A DNA stretch of 64,000 bases from Myxococcales bacterium (GTDB lineage Bacteria > Myxococcota_A > Polyangia > Polyangiales > Ga0077539), in contig JAUSAZ010000111.1 of the NCBI GenBank assembly GCA_030652255.1, forward strand, positions 1 through 64,000, read 5' to 3'. Position numbers and translations under genes: made by a program. Under the pieces are notes generated by a model. The model was not told where the DNA came from, made no database searches, and saw only the letters and a program-made list of their open reading frames with translations. Within the stretch, counting starts at the first letter, position 1, and every line of letters begins with the position of its first letter. This document shows positions 42,291-51,310 of the stretch, in pieces.

Positions 42291-42359
42291 CCCGGTCGCG
42301 GCCCCCTCCACCCCGGCGCTTGCTCCCGTCGATGGACGGAGGTGACACTCCGCGCCGCC

Positions 42360-43610
42360 ATGGCCACTGCGAAGACCGCCGCCACGAAGAAGCCCGCCGT
42401 AAAGTCCCCCTTCGCGCTGCACCCCACCGTGAGCGCGCGGAGCAACCTGCCGACGGCCCGGGCACAGGACGTCGCCCTCTCCCCCGATGGCGCGGTCGCG
42501 CTGGTCATCGACGGCCGCGCGGTGCGGCTCTTCGACACCCGCAGCGCCGAGGCGATGATGTCCACGGCGCCCTTGTCGGGCGCGCCCGCCGAGCACGCCG
42601 CGTGGACGCCGAAGGGCGACCGCGTCGCGACCATCGTCCGCCAACCCGACGGCGATGGCGTGCTCACGATCTGGGCCCTCCCCTCCGGCGAGGCGCTGCA
42701 CCGCGTGGTGGTCCCGCGCTTCGGAACCTTCAGCCACGGCATGCCGGGTGTCACGGCGCCGGTGCTGGTCTTCGACGAGGCGGGGGCGACCCTGTTCGTT
42801 CGCTCGACCACGGACCTCAAGCCCGAGGAGTCCGCCCTGTGGCGCGTCGACGTGGCGACGGGCGCGGCGAGCTCGTGGTGCGTGCCCGTGAAGGCCCTCA
42901 TCGAGTCGGTGCTGCCGGGCCCCGACGACGTGCTGTTTCTCTGCCTCGCGAGCACCGTCGCGATGACCTGGAGCGCCTGGACCTGGGGGGCGGCCACGCC
43001 GCTCGTCGCGCTCGACGGCGTGATCGGATTCGACTCGGTCATCACCAACGGGCACCTGTGGGTGGTGGGCCAGTCGCGATGGGCCTACGAGATCGACTGG
43101 CAGACGCTCCGCGCGAACCCGACGGAGCCGAGCGACGGGGCGGCCATCGCCGCCGAGCGGACGCGGGCGACACCGCTGCGGGCGGAGCGCCTCGACGAGC
43201 TCGCCGGGAGGGCCCGCGGGCGCTGGCAGGTCGACCACTTCACGTGGCGGCGGGCCAGCGAGGAGAGCGCCGTGCGCGACGAGGAGCAGTTCACCGGGCC
43301 GCGGTCGTCGCCCGGTGTGCGGGCCTACCTGCACACCGAGCCCTTCCCGGCGGCGCAGTGCGCGCGCCTCGGCCGGGGTGTGCTGTTGCGCGACGGGGTC
43401 TCGCTCTGCGCGCTCGACCACGTCCGCGACCGGGTGGTCGAGACGCGCCTCGTGGAGGACCTCAAGAAGTGCGTGCCCGACGGAGCGCGGATGCGCTCGG
43501 TGAGCGTCGGCGGCAGCGTCGTGGCGATCGTCTGGGACAAGACCCTCGGCGGCGGCGCCTCGCTGGTGTCGGTGCTCGACGTCGACCTCGAGGCGCTCGG
43601 GCTCGCCTAG
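42360..43610 (+). CDS. WD40/beta-propeller-like protein of unknown function
   Basis: The 416-aa protein has an Ala/Lys-rich start (MATAKTAATKKPAVKSPF). Its repeated strands resemble beta-propeller blades: ALSPDGAVALVIDGRAVRLFDTRS, WTPKGDRVATIVRQ, GDGVLTIWALPSGEAL. Later blades are weaker. No signal peptide and no catalytic motif are seen. A GTG at 42342 overlaps its own GGAGG, so ATG 42360 is preferred. A protein-protein interaction or bookkeeping role is likely, but the partner is unknown. Confidence 0.7.
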   Translation: MATAKTAATKKPAVKSPFALHPTVSARSNLPTARAQDVALSPDGAVALVIDGRAVRLFDTRSAEAMMSTAPLSGAPAEHAAWTPKGDRVATIVRQPDGDGVLTIWALPSGEALHRVVVPRFGTFSHGMPGVTAPVLVFDEAGATLFVRSTTDLKPEESALWRVDVATGAASSWCVPVKALIESVLPGPDDVLFLCLASTVAMTWSAWTWGAATPLVALDGVIGFDSVITNGHLWVVGQSRWAYEIDWQTLRANPTEPSDGAAIAAERTRATPLRAERLDELAGRARGRWQVDHFTWRRASEESAVRDEEQFTGPRSSPGVRAYLHTEPFPAAQCARLGRGVLLRDGVSLCALDHVRDRVVETRLVEDLKKCVPDGARMRSVSVGGSVVAIVWDKTLGGGASLVSVLDVDLEALGLA

Positions 43611-43753
43611 GCGCACCGCCGCCCTCCAGCGTCCGCGACGCCATCGCCCGCGCCGAATCGCAGACGCCAACGGCGGCGCTTGACCCTCCGCGCGATCGGT
43701 CTACAAGCTCCCCGCCCCCCTATTTCGACCGAACCAACGATGGGTGATCCGCC

Positions 43754-44788
43754 GTGTCCATGGACCGTCTTTCTGCACACCTCGACCGCGGCTGGGACCT
43801 CCTCGGTCAGGGTGACTCCCGCGGCGCCCGCACCAGCGCCCGGCGCGCCCTGGAGATCGACCGCGACTCCCCCGAGGCGCACAACCTCCTCGGCCAGGCC
43901 GCCGCGCGCGAGGGCGACGCCGACGAGGCGCTCGAACATTACAAGCAGGCGTACTCCCTCGACGACGGCTACGTCGACCCGATGCTCAACGCCGCCGAGG
44001 TGCTCATCCACCCGATGGCGCGCTTCGACGAGGCCATCGCGCTCTGCGACGAGGTGCTGGAGTTCGCCGAGGTGAAGGAAGAGCGCGCGGACGCCGTGCT
44101 CCTGAAGTTCGACGCGCTCCACGCGATGGGCCAGGACGACGCCGCGCGGGCCCTGCTCGACGACCTCCCCGAGGGCCCCTACGAGGCGCCCTTCACGGGC
44201 TACCTCGTGGGGCGCGCGTGGTTCGAGGCCGGGGAGTTCGCCCGCGCCTCGACCCTGCTCACCGAGGCCATCACCGCCGAGCCCGAGAACGCCGACGCCC
44301 ACTACTACCTCGCGATGACCCGCGACCGGCTGCGCGACTGGAAGGGCGCGACGCTGTCCTTCCTCGAGGCGCGCGAGCTCGACCTGCGGGTGCCCGCCCC
44401 CCCGTGGTCGCCCTCCAAAGACCTCTTCCACCGCACCGTCGAGCGCGCCCTCGGGTCGCTCGAACCCGAGGTGGCGGCCGCCCTGGAGGGCGCCCTCGTG
44501 CTGGTCGCCGACGTGCCCGGGATGGAGGTCGTGGCCGACGGGGTCGACCCGCGCGCCTCGGTGCTGGTGGAGGGCATCGGCGGCGACGCCGAGGCCGAGG
44601 CGGTCACCGAGGGCCCACGCTCCTTCGTGAGGGTGTTCGTCTACCAGCGCAACGTGGAGCGCAACTGCGGCGGGCTGGAGCAGCTCGAAGACGAGATCAG
44701 CAGCCAGGTGGCCGAGGAGGTTCGCCACCTCCTGCACGGCCCCGGCCCCGAAGACGACCTGGCGCTCCCGTCGGGCGAACCCAACTGA
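43754..44788 (+). CDS. TPR protein with C-terminal degenerate minimal-zincin domain
   Basis: In this 344-aa protein, residues 1-215 hold tandem TPR helices (EAHNLLGQAAAREGDADEALEHYKQAYSLD and similar). Residues 220-344 resemble the small zincin family, with VLVADVPGMEVVADGVDPRASVLVEGI, RVFVYQRNVER and a terminal helix EDEISSQVAEEVRHLLHG. In active members this helix carries HEVGH; here the first His is Glu (EEVRH, near residue 320). Peptidase activity is therefore unlikely. It converges on the FHA regulator gene 30 bp away. Confidence 0.8.
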   Translation: MSMDRLSAHLDRGWDLLGQGDSRGARTSARRALEIDRDSPEAHNLLGQAAAREGDADEALEHYKQAYSLDDGYVDPMLNAAEVLIHPMARFDEAIALCDEVLEFAEVKEERADAVLLKFDALHAMGQDDAARALLDDLPEGPYEAPFTGYLVGRAWFEAGEFARASTLLTEAITAEPENADAHYYLAMTRDRLRDWKGATLSFLEARELDLRVPAPPWSPSKDLFHRTVERALGSLEPEVAAALEGALVLVADVPGMEVVADGVDPRASVLVEGIGGDAEAEAVTEGPRSFVRVFVYQRNVERNCGGLEQLEDEISSQVAEEVRHLLHGPGPEDDLALPSGEPN

Positions 44789-44792
44789 TCGG

Positions 44793-44812
44793 AGCGCCGG
44801 GCCCGAGGCGCT
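44793..44812. terminator. Hairpin between convergent genes
   Basis: AGCGCC (44793-44798) pairs with GGCGCT (44807-44812) around an 8-nt loop. It lies in the 29-bp gap between the TPR and FHA-regulator stops and could act in both directions. No T-run follows. Confidence 0.4.
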
Positions 44813-44817
44813 GACCG

Positions 44818-46170
44818 TCAGCCCTCGTCGGGGCGGTCGCGCTCGCGGAGGTCGTGCTTCACCATGAGCCGCTGGAGATGCCGGCGGTCGATGCCCGAGG
44901 TGCGCGCGGCCGCCGACACGTTGCCGTGGTGCACCTTGAGCAGGTCGGTGAGGTAGGTCTTCTCGAAGATCTCCGTCCAGATCTCCTTGGCGTCGTGGAA
45001 GGGCAGGTCGGTGCGGATCTCGTGGCCGCCGACCTGCGACACGCCGCCGGTGGGCGACAGCACCGTCGCGTCGGGGCCGAGCACCGCGAAGCGCTCGACG
45101 AGGTTGCGCAGCTCGCGAACGTTGCCCGGGAAGTCATAGTGCTGGAGCAGCTCCATGGCGCGCGGGTCGAGCGGGCTGTACCCCGTGAGGCCCTGCGCGG
45201 CGCGGCGTCGCCCGAGGTCTTCGAGCACCGTCTCCACGAGCAGGGGCACGTCCTGGAGGCGCGAGCGCAGCGGCGGGAGCTTCACCACCACCGACGAGAG
45301 CCGGTAGTAGAGGTCCTGCCGGAAGCGGCCGTCCTTGATCTCGCGCTGCAGGTTGCGGCTCGTCGTCGCCACCACCCGCACGTCGACCGCGACCCCCGCG
45401 GCGGTGCCGAGCGAGCGCACCTCGCGCGACTCCAGCACCCGGAGCAGCTTCGCCTGCGCCTCGACGGAGAGCTCGCCCACCTCGTCGAGCACCAGCATTC
45501 CGCCCTCTGCGGCGCGGATGGCGCCCTGGGACTCGGCCTGCGTCGCCGACTTCGCGTGGCCGAAGAGCTCTCCCTCGATGCGGTCGCGCGGCACCACGCC
45601 GCAGTCGACCACCACGAAGGGCCCGCCGCTGCGCGGGCTGCGCCGGTGGATGGCGTCGGCGACGAGCTCCTTCCCGGTGCCCGCCTCGCCCTCGATGAGC
45701 ACCGGCAGGTCGCTCGGCGCGATGCGCTCGAGCACCGCGAACACCTCCCGCATCGCCGTGGACGTCCCCACGAGGCGCCCGAAGCGGATGCCCATGGAGA
45801 GGTCTTTCTCCACGGCGTTTTCCGTCGGCTCGACCCGCACCAGCGTCGTGCCGAGCAGCAGCTCGCGGGTACCCCGGATGACCACGTCGTTGACCCGCAG
45901 GTCGCCCATGAACGTGCCGTTGGTGCTGCCCAGGTCGCGCACGCGGATGCCGCCGCGCTCGAGACCTAGCGTGATGTGCTTTCGCGACACCGACGGGTCG
46001 CGGATGACGAGGTCGTTGTCGTCGTCGCCGCCGACGCGGATCTCCTCCTGCGCGCCCTCGAACACGGCCCCCTTGTCGGGCCCGTCGAGCACGGTGACAC
46101 GAACGGTCTTCATGCGGCGCGCGACTGCCTGGCCATCACGCTCGATTAGTTGGGTAAGCGAATCCGTCAC
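44818..46170 (-). CDS. FHA-AAA+-Fis regulator of the enhancer-binding family lacking GAFTGA
   Basis: The 450-aa regulator has an N-terminal FHA domain (residues about 20-115: IRVGGDDDNDLVIRDPSVSRKHITL, STNGTFMGD) and an AAA+ domain with Walker A GEAGTGKE (about 160) and Walker B GGMLVLDEVGEL (about 220). A C-terminal Fis-type HTH ends HGNVSAAARTSGIDRRHLQRLM. The sigma-54-contact loop that should read GHEKGAFTGA is GHAKSATQAESQGA, three residues shorter. It may therefore act with another sigma factor or as a repressor. GTG 46170 has AGGAGGT 7 bp upstream. It is divergent from pncC. Confidence 0.9.
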   Translation of the reverse strand: MTDSLTQLIERDGQAVARRMKTVRVTVLDGPDKGAVFEGAQEEIRVGGDDDNDLVIRDPSVSRKHITLGLERGGIRVRDLGSTNGTFMGDLRVNDVVIRGTRELLLGTTLVRVEPTENAVEKDLSMGIRFGRLVGTSTAMREVFAVLERIAPSDLPVLIEGEAGTGKELVADAIHRRSPRSGGPFVVVDCGVVPRDRIEGELFGHAKSATQAESQGAIRAAEGGMLVLDEVGELSVEAQAKLLRVLESREVRSLGTAAGVAVDVRVVATTSRNLQREIKDGRFRQDLYYRLSSVVVKLPPLRSRLQDVPLLVETVLEDLGRRRAAQGLTGYSPLDPRAMELLQHYDFPGNVRELRNLVERFAVLGPDATVLSPTGGVSQVGGHEIRTDLPFHDAKEIWTEIFEKTYLTDLLKVHHGNVSAAARTSGIDRRHLQRLMVKHDLRERDRPDEG

Positions 46171-46328
46171 GAGGGCACCTCCTGGATGTGGCGACTCTTA
46201 TAGGCCGCGATCGGACTCCGTTGCACCAGCCGAGCTGATGAGAAAGTTGCGGAGATATTGCACGATTTCTGCGGCATGGACACCGCGCATGGGAGCGAGC
46301 GGTTGCCGCACTGAGGTAGGCTCACGCG

Positions 46329-46832
46329 ATGATCGACGCCGCGACGTTGGAGCAGGCCCGCGCGCTCATCGAGCGACTGCGCGCAGCGAAGGTGACCGTG
46401 GGCACGGCGGAGTCGCTGACCGGCGGGCTCATCGCGGCGACCCTGACGGCGGTGCCGGGCGCCTCGGAGGTCGTCGACCGGGGCGTGGTGGTGTACTCGT
46501 GGGAGGCGAAGACGGCGCTGCTCGGGGTGCCGCGCGCCCTGCTCGACGCCGAAGGGGCGGTGAGCGAGGCGGTGGCGCGGAGCATGGCGGCCGGGCTCAT
46601 CGAGCGCGCCGAGGGGCGGGTGGAGCTGGCCGTGGCGGTCACCGGCGTCGCCGGGCCGGGGCCCTCGGAGGGCAAGCCCGCGGGTCGGGTGCACCTCGCC
46701 GTGGCGCGGCGCTCGCACCGCGGGGTGGCGCACGCGCAGCGCGACTACGGCGAGGTGGGTCGGGCGGCGGTGCGGCTCGCGACGGTGCGCGATGCGCTCG
46801 CGATGCTCGGTGCCGCGCTCGACGACGGCTGA
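46329..46832 (+). CDS. pncC: Nicotinamide-nucleotide amidohydrolase PncC / CinA C-terminal-domain protein
   Basis: The 167-aa protein equals the CinA C-terminal domain. VGTAESLTGGLIAATLTAVPGASEVVDRGVVVYS is the family signature; AVTGVAGP and GRVHLAVA follow in the usual order. These enzymes deamidate nicotinamide mononucleotide to nicotinate mononucleotide in NAD recycling. The start is ATG 46329. The gene is divergent from the FHA regulator (158 bp between). Its last 88 bp overlap the opposite-strand membrane-protein gene. Confidence 0.9.
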   Translation: MIDAATLEQARALIERLRAAKVTVGTAESLTGGLIAATLTAVPGASEVVDRGVVVYSWEAKTALLGVPRALLDAEGAVSEAVARSMAAGLIERAEGRVELAVAVTGVAGPGPSEGKPAGRVHLAVARRSHRGVAHAQRDYGEVGRAAVRLATVRDALAMLGAALDDG

Positions 46833-48400
46833 TCGACAGGGCGGCATCCTCTTATCCAGGTATGTAAGGCGGCGTCCCAGCGCCAGCCAGTGGGCGGGCG
46901 ATCGGTGCGCGAGCGCGCCTCCGACAGGGAGCGAGCGAGCGAGGGCGACACACATCGTCCGAGCTGGGCGCTGGGGTCTTCGAGCAGCCCGATCACCCGG
47001 CGATGCTCGAGGAGCGCATCGATGCGGGGGCAGCCCGTCGCGGGGTCGAAGGTCACCGCGGGGGCGTCGGGGCCCACCGGCGCGGCGACGCCGTCGAGCG
47101 AGGCCACGGAGACCCGCCCGTCGAGGATGAGCCGGCGCTGCACCTCGACCACCGCGACGGCGGGCACCTCCCCCTCGCGGCAGCAGCCCCCGGCGCAGAG
47201 CGCGCGCAGGAGGCGGTCGGTGCGGGCGCGTCGGCCGTCGATGGCGTGGAGCAGGGTCGCGCGATCGAGCCCGCCGCTCCCCTGCGAGGGGCTGCGCCAG
47301 CGGGCGACGGTCTCCGCGGCGCCGATCGTGACGTGGGCGACGAGCACTCCCGCGAGCCATCGGCCGCGCGTGCGGTCGCCCCCGGCCACGCGAGCGAGCT
47401 GGCGCCCGAGCCCGACCGCCGCCAGCGCCGCGAGCATCGCCCAGAGCCACTGGGTGAGCCGCGCCACGTGGGCGGCGCCGGTCACGAGGGTGTAGAGCGC
47501 GAAGCCCGCGCCGAGGGTGGCGACGAGCGCGCGCCGGGTCGTGGGGTGCAGCGAGGGCGGGCGGGCTCCCTCGAGGGCGAGGCCGACCAGCGGGAGGTGC
47601 ACCAGCAGGCGCGCGGGCGCGGCGAGGTAGAGCCAGAGCGGGCCGCCGAGGTGCAGCGAGGACGGGTCGCGGCGCGCGGCCATCACGCGGCTGAGCCCGG
47701 AGCCCGGGAGCCACCGGCCGGTGACGCGCCAATGGAGGTATGCGACGGGGGCGACCACGGCGACGGCCGCGAGCGCGAGCGCGGCGCCGCGGAGCACGCG
47801 CCCGGTGGGGGGCGAGTCGCGCAGGGCCACCACGGCGCCGATCGCGAGCACCACGCCTTCGGGGCGCAGCAGGACGCAGGCGCCGAGGAGGGCGCCGCAG
47901 GCCGCGGCGGGGGCCGCGCGCTCGACCCGGCCCGGGCCGCTCACGAGCAGCAGGAAGGCCAGGGCCGCGGCCGCGAAGGCGGTGTTCTCCATGGCCAGCG
48001 GCGCGTTGGAGGCGACGCCCGGGAGGGCCGCGAAGAGCAGCGCGCCGACGGGGGCCGCGGGCCCGGCGGCGCCGAGGCGCAGGGCGAGGCGGCGCACGAG
48101 CAGGGCCGCGAGGGCGAGCGCGGCGAGGCTGACGAGGGAGAGCACGGGCAGCGCGAGGGGGAAGCCGCCGAGGCGCAGGAGGAGCGCGGCGAGGGCGGTC
48201 CAGGCGGGCGAGGTGGTGGCGGAGGCGAGCTCGCCGGGGTTGAACTCCCACCAGGCCCCGGCGGCGGCGCGCTCGGCGAGGCCCAGGTGGATCATCGCGT
48301 CGCCGGAGAAGCGCCCCGCCCGGGGCAGCACGTTGGCGGCGCAGAGCGCGGCGAGCGCGATCGCGAGCGCGGCGAGCGGGGTGGGGCGGGGCGGGGCCAC
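46745..48400 (-). CDS. GT-C-like multi-pass membrane protein
   Basis: This 551-aa protein has about ten hydrophobic helices followed by a soluble C-terminal segment. RFSGDAMIHLGLAERAAAGAWWEFNPGE in the first loop has the acidic residue expected of GT-C transferases, followed by ATTSPAWTALAALLLR. This resembles the other polyprenyl-phosphosugar transferase-like proteins in this window. The last about 30 residues are low-complexity and lie antisense to pncC. The start is GTG 48400; the frame continues upstream without coding character. Donor and acceptor are unknown. Confidence 0.65.
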   Translation of the reverse strand: MAPPRPTPLAALAIALAALCAANVLPRAGRFSGDAMIHLGLAERAAAGAWWEFNPGELASATTSPAWTALAALLLRLGGFPLALPVLSLVSLAALALAALLVRRLALRLGAAGPAAPVGALLFAALPGVASNAPLAMENTAFAAAALAFLLLVSGPGRVERAAPAAACGALLGACVLLRPEGVVLAIGAVVALRDSPPTGRVLRGAALALAAVAVVAPVAYLHWRVTGRWLPGSGLSRVMAARRDPSSLHLGGPLWLYLAAPARLLVHLPLVGLALEGARPPSLHPTTRRALVATLGAGFALYTLVTGAAHVARLTQWLWAMLAALAAVGLGRQLARVAGGDRTRGRWLAGVLVAHVTIGAAETVARWRSPSQGSGGLDRATLLHAIDGRRARTDRLLRALCAGGCCREGEVPAVAVVEVQRRLILDGRVSVASLDGVAAPVGPDAPAVTFDPATGCPRIDALLEHRRVIGLLEDPSAQLGRCVSPSLARSLSEARSRTDRPPTGWRWDAALHTWIRGCRPVDQPSSSAAPSIASASRTVASRTAARPTSP

Positions 48401-48455
48401 GCGAGGGGTCTTAGCGGATCTCAGGGTCGGAGGGGGGCGGTGGGCCCGCGGAGGC

Positions 48456-50282
48456 TCAGGCGCTGCCGATGGCCATCGGGATGCCGGCGATGTCGTCGAC
48501 GGACTGCTCCCACACCTGGGCGCGGAGGCGCTCGAGGCGGCCCTTGAGGTCGCGCTGGCGCTGCACCATGGCGTCGACGGTGGCGGTCGACGGGGCCTCA
48601 CCGGCCTTGGCCTCGTCGCGGGCCTTGCGCGTGGCGATGAGCACCTCGAGCACGGCGCGCCGGAGCTCCTCGCTCGCGGCGGTGACGAAGTCCGTGAGCT
48701 TCTGCCCGAAGCCCTCCACCGTCGCCTGGAGCGCGGGGCCGATCTTCGCCGAGCTCGCGCGCACCGCCGCGGGGGCGGCCTCGAGCGCGCGCTCCTTGGT
48801 CTCCTTGTCGACCCAGCCCTTGAAGAGCATCGCGAGGGCGGGCGCCGCGGCGGTGACGAGCGCGCCGACCGCGAGGTTGACGGCGACCATCACCCCGACG
48901 CCGAGCGCCCCGACGGCGAACACCCCGACGTCGTACTTCATCGTGTCGACCTTCACGTCGAACTGTCCCGGCGCGTCGCCCGCGAAGGCGTCGAGCGAGC
49001 GGGCGGCGTCGCGGGCGTCCTCGTTGACGATCGCCACGATCTGCTCGCCGAGGGCCTCCAGCCGTTCGCCGAGGGACTTCGCCTCGGACTCGAGCCACTT
49101 GCGCCAGGTCTCCTCCATGAAGCCCGGCAGGAACTTCCGGATGTCGTCGGCGGAGGACTTCTCGACCTCCAGCCGGACGGCGCTGGCGAACTCGTTGGTG
49201 AAGGCCTCGAGGTCGCGCTGGGCCACGGCCTTGATGGCCGCGATCTCCTCGTCGATCTTGCTGCGCCGCTGGTCGACCAGCGAGCGCGCCTGCTCGACGT
49301 CGCCCTCCAGGGCCTTCAGCCGACGGTCGAACTCCTCGCTCGTCATCGTGAGCGCGCGGCGCCGCGCGGCGAGGCCCCGCCCGAGGATCTCGCTCACCCG
49401 CAGGCCCTCGTCGGCCGCGTAGTCGACGAGCATCTTCAGCCGGTCGTTGCCGAGCAGCGACGACAGCTTGCCCAGCAGCGCGTCGAGCCCGGAGCCAGCG
49501 CGGTCGCCCGCCAGCGCGCGCGTCGCCGACAGGAACATCACCGGCGCCCCGGGCACCAGGGACGAGAGCTGCCGGGTGGCGTACTCCATCACCTCGGTGC
49601 GCTCGCTGGCGCTCAGCAGGTCGGCCTTGTTGATGGCGAACACGATGCGGTCGCGCCCGGCGCCCAGCAGCCGGTCGCGCAGGAAGCGCCGCTCGCTCTC
49701 CTTCAGGATCTGCCCCGCGTCCAGCAGGAACACCACCCCGTCGGCCCGCGGCACGTAGCCGTAGGTGATCTCCGCGCGCTGGTGGTTGAGGTCGTTGACT
49801 CCGGGGGTGTCGACCAGGGTCACCCGGTCGCGCAGCAGCTCGGCGGGGTACTCGATCTCGACCCGCAGCACGTCTTCGGGCTTCGCTCTTCCGCCCGCCA
49901 CGAGCTCGTTGAGCTGCGAGAAGGCCACCTCCTCGCGCGGCCCGGTCAACGGACGCGACGACGCCGTGGCCTCCGACGGGCGGCGCACCAACACCGCGCG
50001 GGGGGCGTCCCCGTGGCGCACCTCGTGGATCATCGCCGTCGTCGGCGTGATGCCCGTCGGGAGCACCGGGCCGCCGAGCAGGGCGTTCACGAAGGTGGTC
50101 TTGCCGTGGTTGAACTCCCCGAGCACCACCAGCACGGCGCGCTCTTCCTCCAGGCGCGGCAGGCGGTCGACCAGGATGCGCTCGTGCAGCGACGCCGCCC
50201 CGGACTCCCCGGCCAGGCCCGCGAGCTCGCGCAGGGCCGTGGCCACCTCGGTCTTGATCTCGTTCACGTTGCGCAGGGTCAT
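48456..50282 (-). CDS. Bacterial dynamin-like GTPase
   Basis: This 608-aa protein has a dynamin-type GTPase domain: P-loop VLGEFNHGKTTFVN near residue 48, the G2 Thr in TGITPTTA, G3 VDTPGVND near 153 and G4 NKAD near 214. A long helical middle (residues about 300-440) and paired hydrophobic segments (about 449-485, VGVFAVGALGVGVMVAVNLAVGALV) would insert into a membrane. A C-terminal helical GED-like region closes it. Such proteins remodel or protect membranes. ATG 50282 has GGAGAG upstream. The M48 peptidase gene is 23 bp upstream in the same direction, so they form a likely operon. Confidence 0.88.
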   Translation of the reverse strand: MTLRNVNEIKTEVATALRELAGLAGESGAASLHERILVDRLPRLEEERAVLVVLGEFNHGKTTFVNALLGGPVLPTGITPTTAMIHEVRHGDAPRAVLVRRPSEATASSRPLTGPREEVAFSQLNELVAGGRAKPEDVLRVEIEYPAELLRDRVTLVDTPGVNDLNHQRAEITYGYVPRADGVVFLLDAGQILKESERRFLRDRLLGAGRDRIVFAINKADLLSASERTEVMEYATRQLSSLVPGAPVMFLSATRALAGDRAGSGLDALLGKLSSLLGNDRLKMLVDYAADEGLRVSEILGRGLAARRRALTMTSEEFDRRLKALEGDVEQARSLVDQRRSKIDEEIAAIKAVAQRDLEAFTNEFASAVRLEVEKSSADDIRKFLPGFMEETWRKWLESEAKSLGERLEALGEQIVAIVNEDARDAARSLDAFAGDAPGQFDVKVDTMKYDVGVFAVGALGVGVMVAVNLAVGALVTAAAPALAMLFKGWVDKETKERALEAAPAAVRASSAKIGPALQATVEGFGQKLTDFVTAASEELRRAVLEVLIATRKARDEAKAGEAPSTATVDAMVQRQRDLKGRLERLRAQVWEQSVDDIAGIPMAIGSA

Positions 50283-50305
50283 CGATGTCTCTCCGTCGCT
50301 CAGCT

Positions 50306-51193
50306 TCAAAGCACCTTGATGAGTTCGGTCGTGCGGGCCTCGAGCTCTTCGCGGGTGATGCCCCCGTCGAGCCCGAGCGCGCCCCGGTAGAGGGCGCTCG
50401 CGTTGAAGAGCCGCAGCGACTCGATGCGCTTGGTGAGGTACGGGTGCGACATCTGGAGCTCGCCCACGCGCCCGACGCCGTCGCGCCCCTCGGCGAGCTG
50501 CTCCAGGTACACGTCCATGTCCATCTCGCCGTAGAGCTTGCGGCTCCCGATGGCGAGCTTCGCGAAGGAGCTCGTCGCGGCCCGCTCGCTCTTGCAGCAG
50601 AGCAGCCCCGCGCGGTCGCAGGTGATCTCCGCCGCGCGCGACCAGCTCATGAGCGCCGCCGTCGCCGGGAGCATCAGCGGCGCCAGCAGCACCCCGGCGC
50701 CCACGGACGCGATGCGCTGGAGGATGGACAGGGTGGTCAGGTAGACGACGTGGTTGTTCTGGATGTGGCCGCACTCGTGGCCGATGACGAACTTCAGCTC
50801 GTCGTCGTCGAAGTGCTCGAACATCGCCGCGTGCACCACGATGGTCGCGCTGTCGTCGGTGCCGAAGGTGTACGCGTTCACCTGGGCGATGTTGGGCACG
50901 ATGTAGACCTGCGGCGTGGGGATGCCGAGGGTGGTCGCGCACTCCTCGACGATGCGCTGCACCCGCGGAAACTGCCGCGGCCCCACCTTCACCGCCGTGC
51001 CCAGCAGGTTGGTCGAGAGCAGCGACTTGGTGAGCTTCACCGTCTGCGCCACCGCGACCTCGACGGCCTTCATCTTCCGCATGGCGCGCAGCACCTTGAG
51101 GTCGCCCTCGAAGGCGTACCCCTCGCCGCGCTCGCCCGTCACCCCGCCCTTGCGGCGCTCTACGTACCCACCGAAATCGAAGTTCATCGTCAT
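50306..51193 (-). CDS. M48 family metallopeptidase (HtpX/Oma1-like)
   Basis: This 295-aa zinc peptidase has HECGH in VIGHECGHIQNNH near residue 135 and the downstream Glu in RAAEITCDRAGL near 192. That segment carries the third zinc ligand typical of M48 (E..xD). One or two hydrophobic segments (ASVGAGVLLAPLMLPATAALM) may anchor it. HtpX-type enzymes remove damaged membrane proteins under stress. ATG 51193 follows AGGTG. The gene leads a two-gene unit with the dynamin-like GTPase. Confidence 0.88.
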   Translation of the reverse strand: MTMNFDFGGYVERRKGGVTGERGEGYAFEGDLKVLRAMRKMKAVEVAVAQTVKLTKSLLSTNLLGTAVKVGPRQFPRVQRIVEECATTLGIPTPQVYIVPNIAQVNAYTFGTDDSATIVVHAAMFEHFDDDELKFVIGHECGHIQNNHVVYLTTLSILQRIASVGAGVLLAPLMLPATAALMSWSRAAEITCDRAGLLCCKSERAATSSFAKLAIGSRKLYGEMDMDVYLEQLAEGRDGVGRVGELQMSHPYLTKRIESLRLFNASALYRGALGLDGGITREELEARTTELIKVL

Positions 51194-51310
51194 CCGTTCA
51201 CCTCGCGGTCAGGTCGGACCGTAGCACCGGCCCCCCGCGCAAGCGACACGTCACCGCCCGCGCCCGGCGCGCATTGACGGCCGCGCGCGCGCCGTTGCAG
51301 GTTGCGCCCG

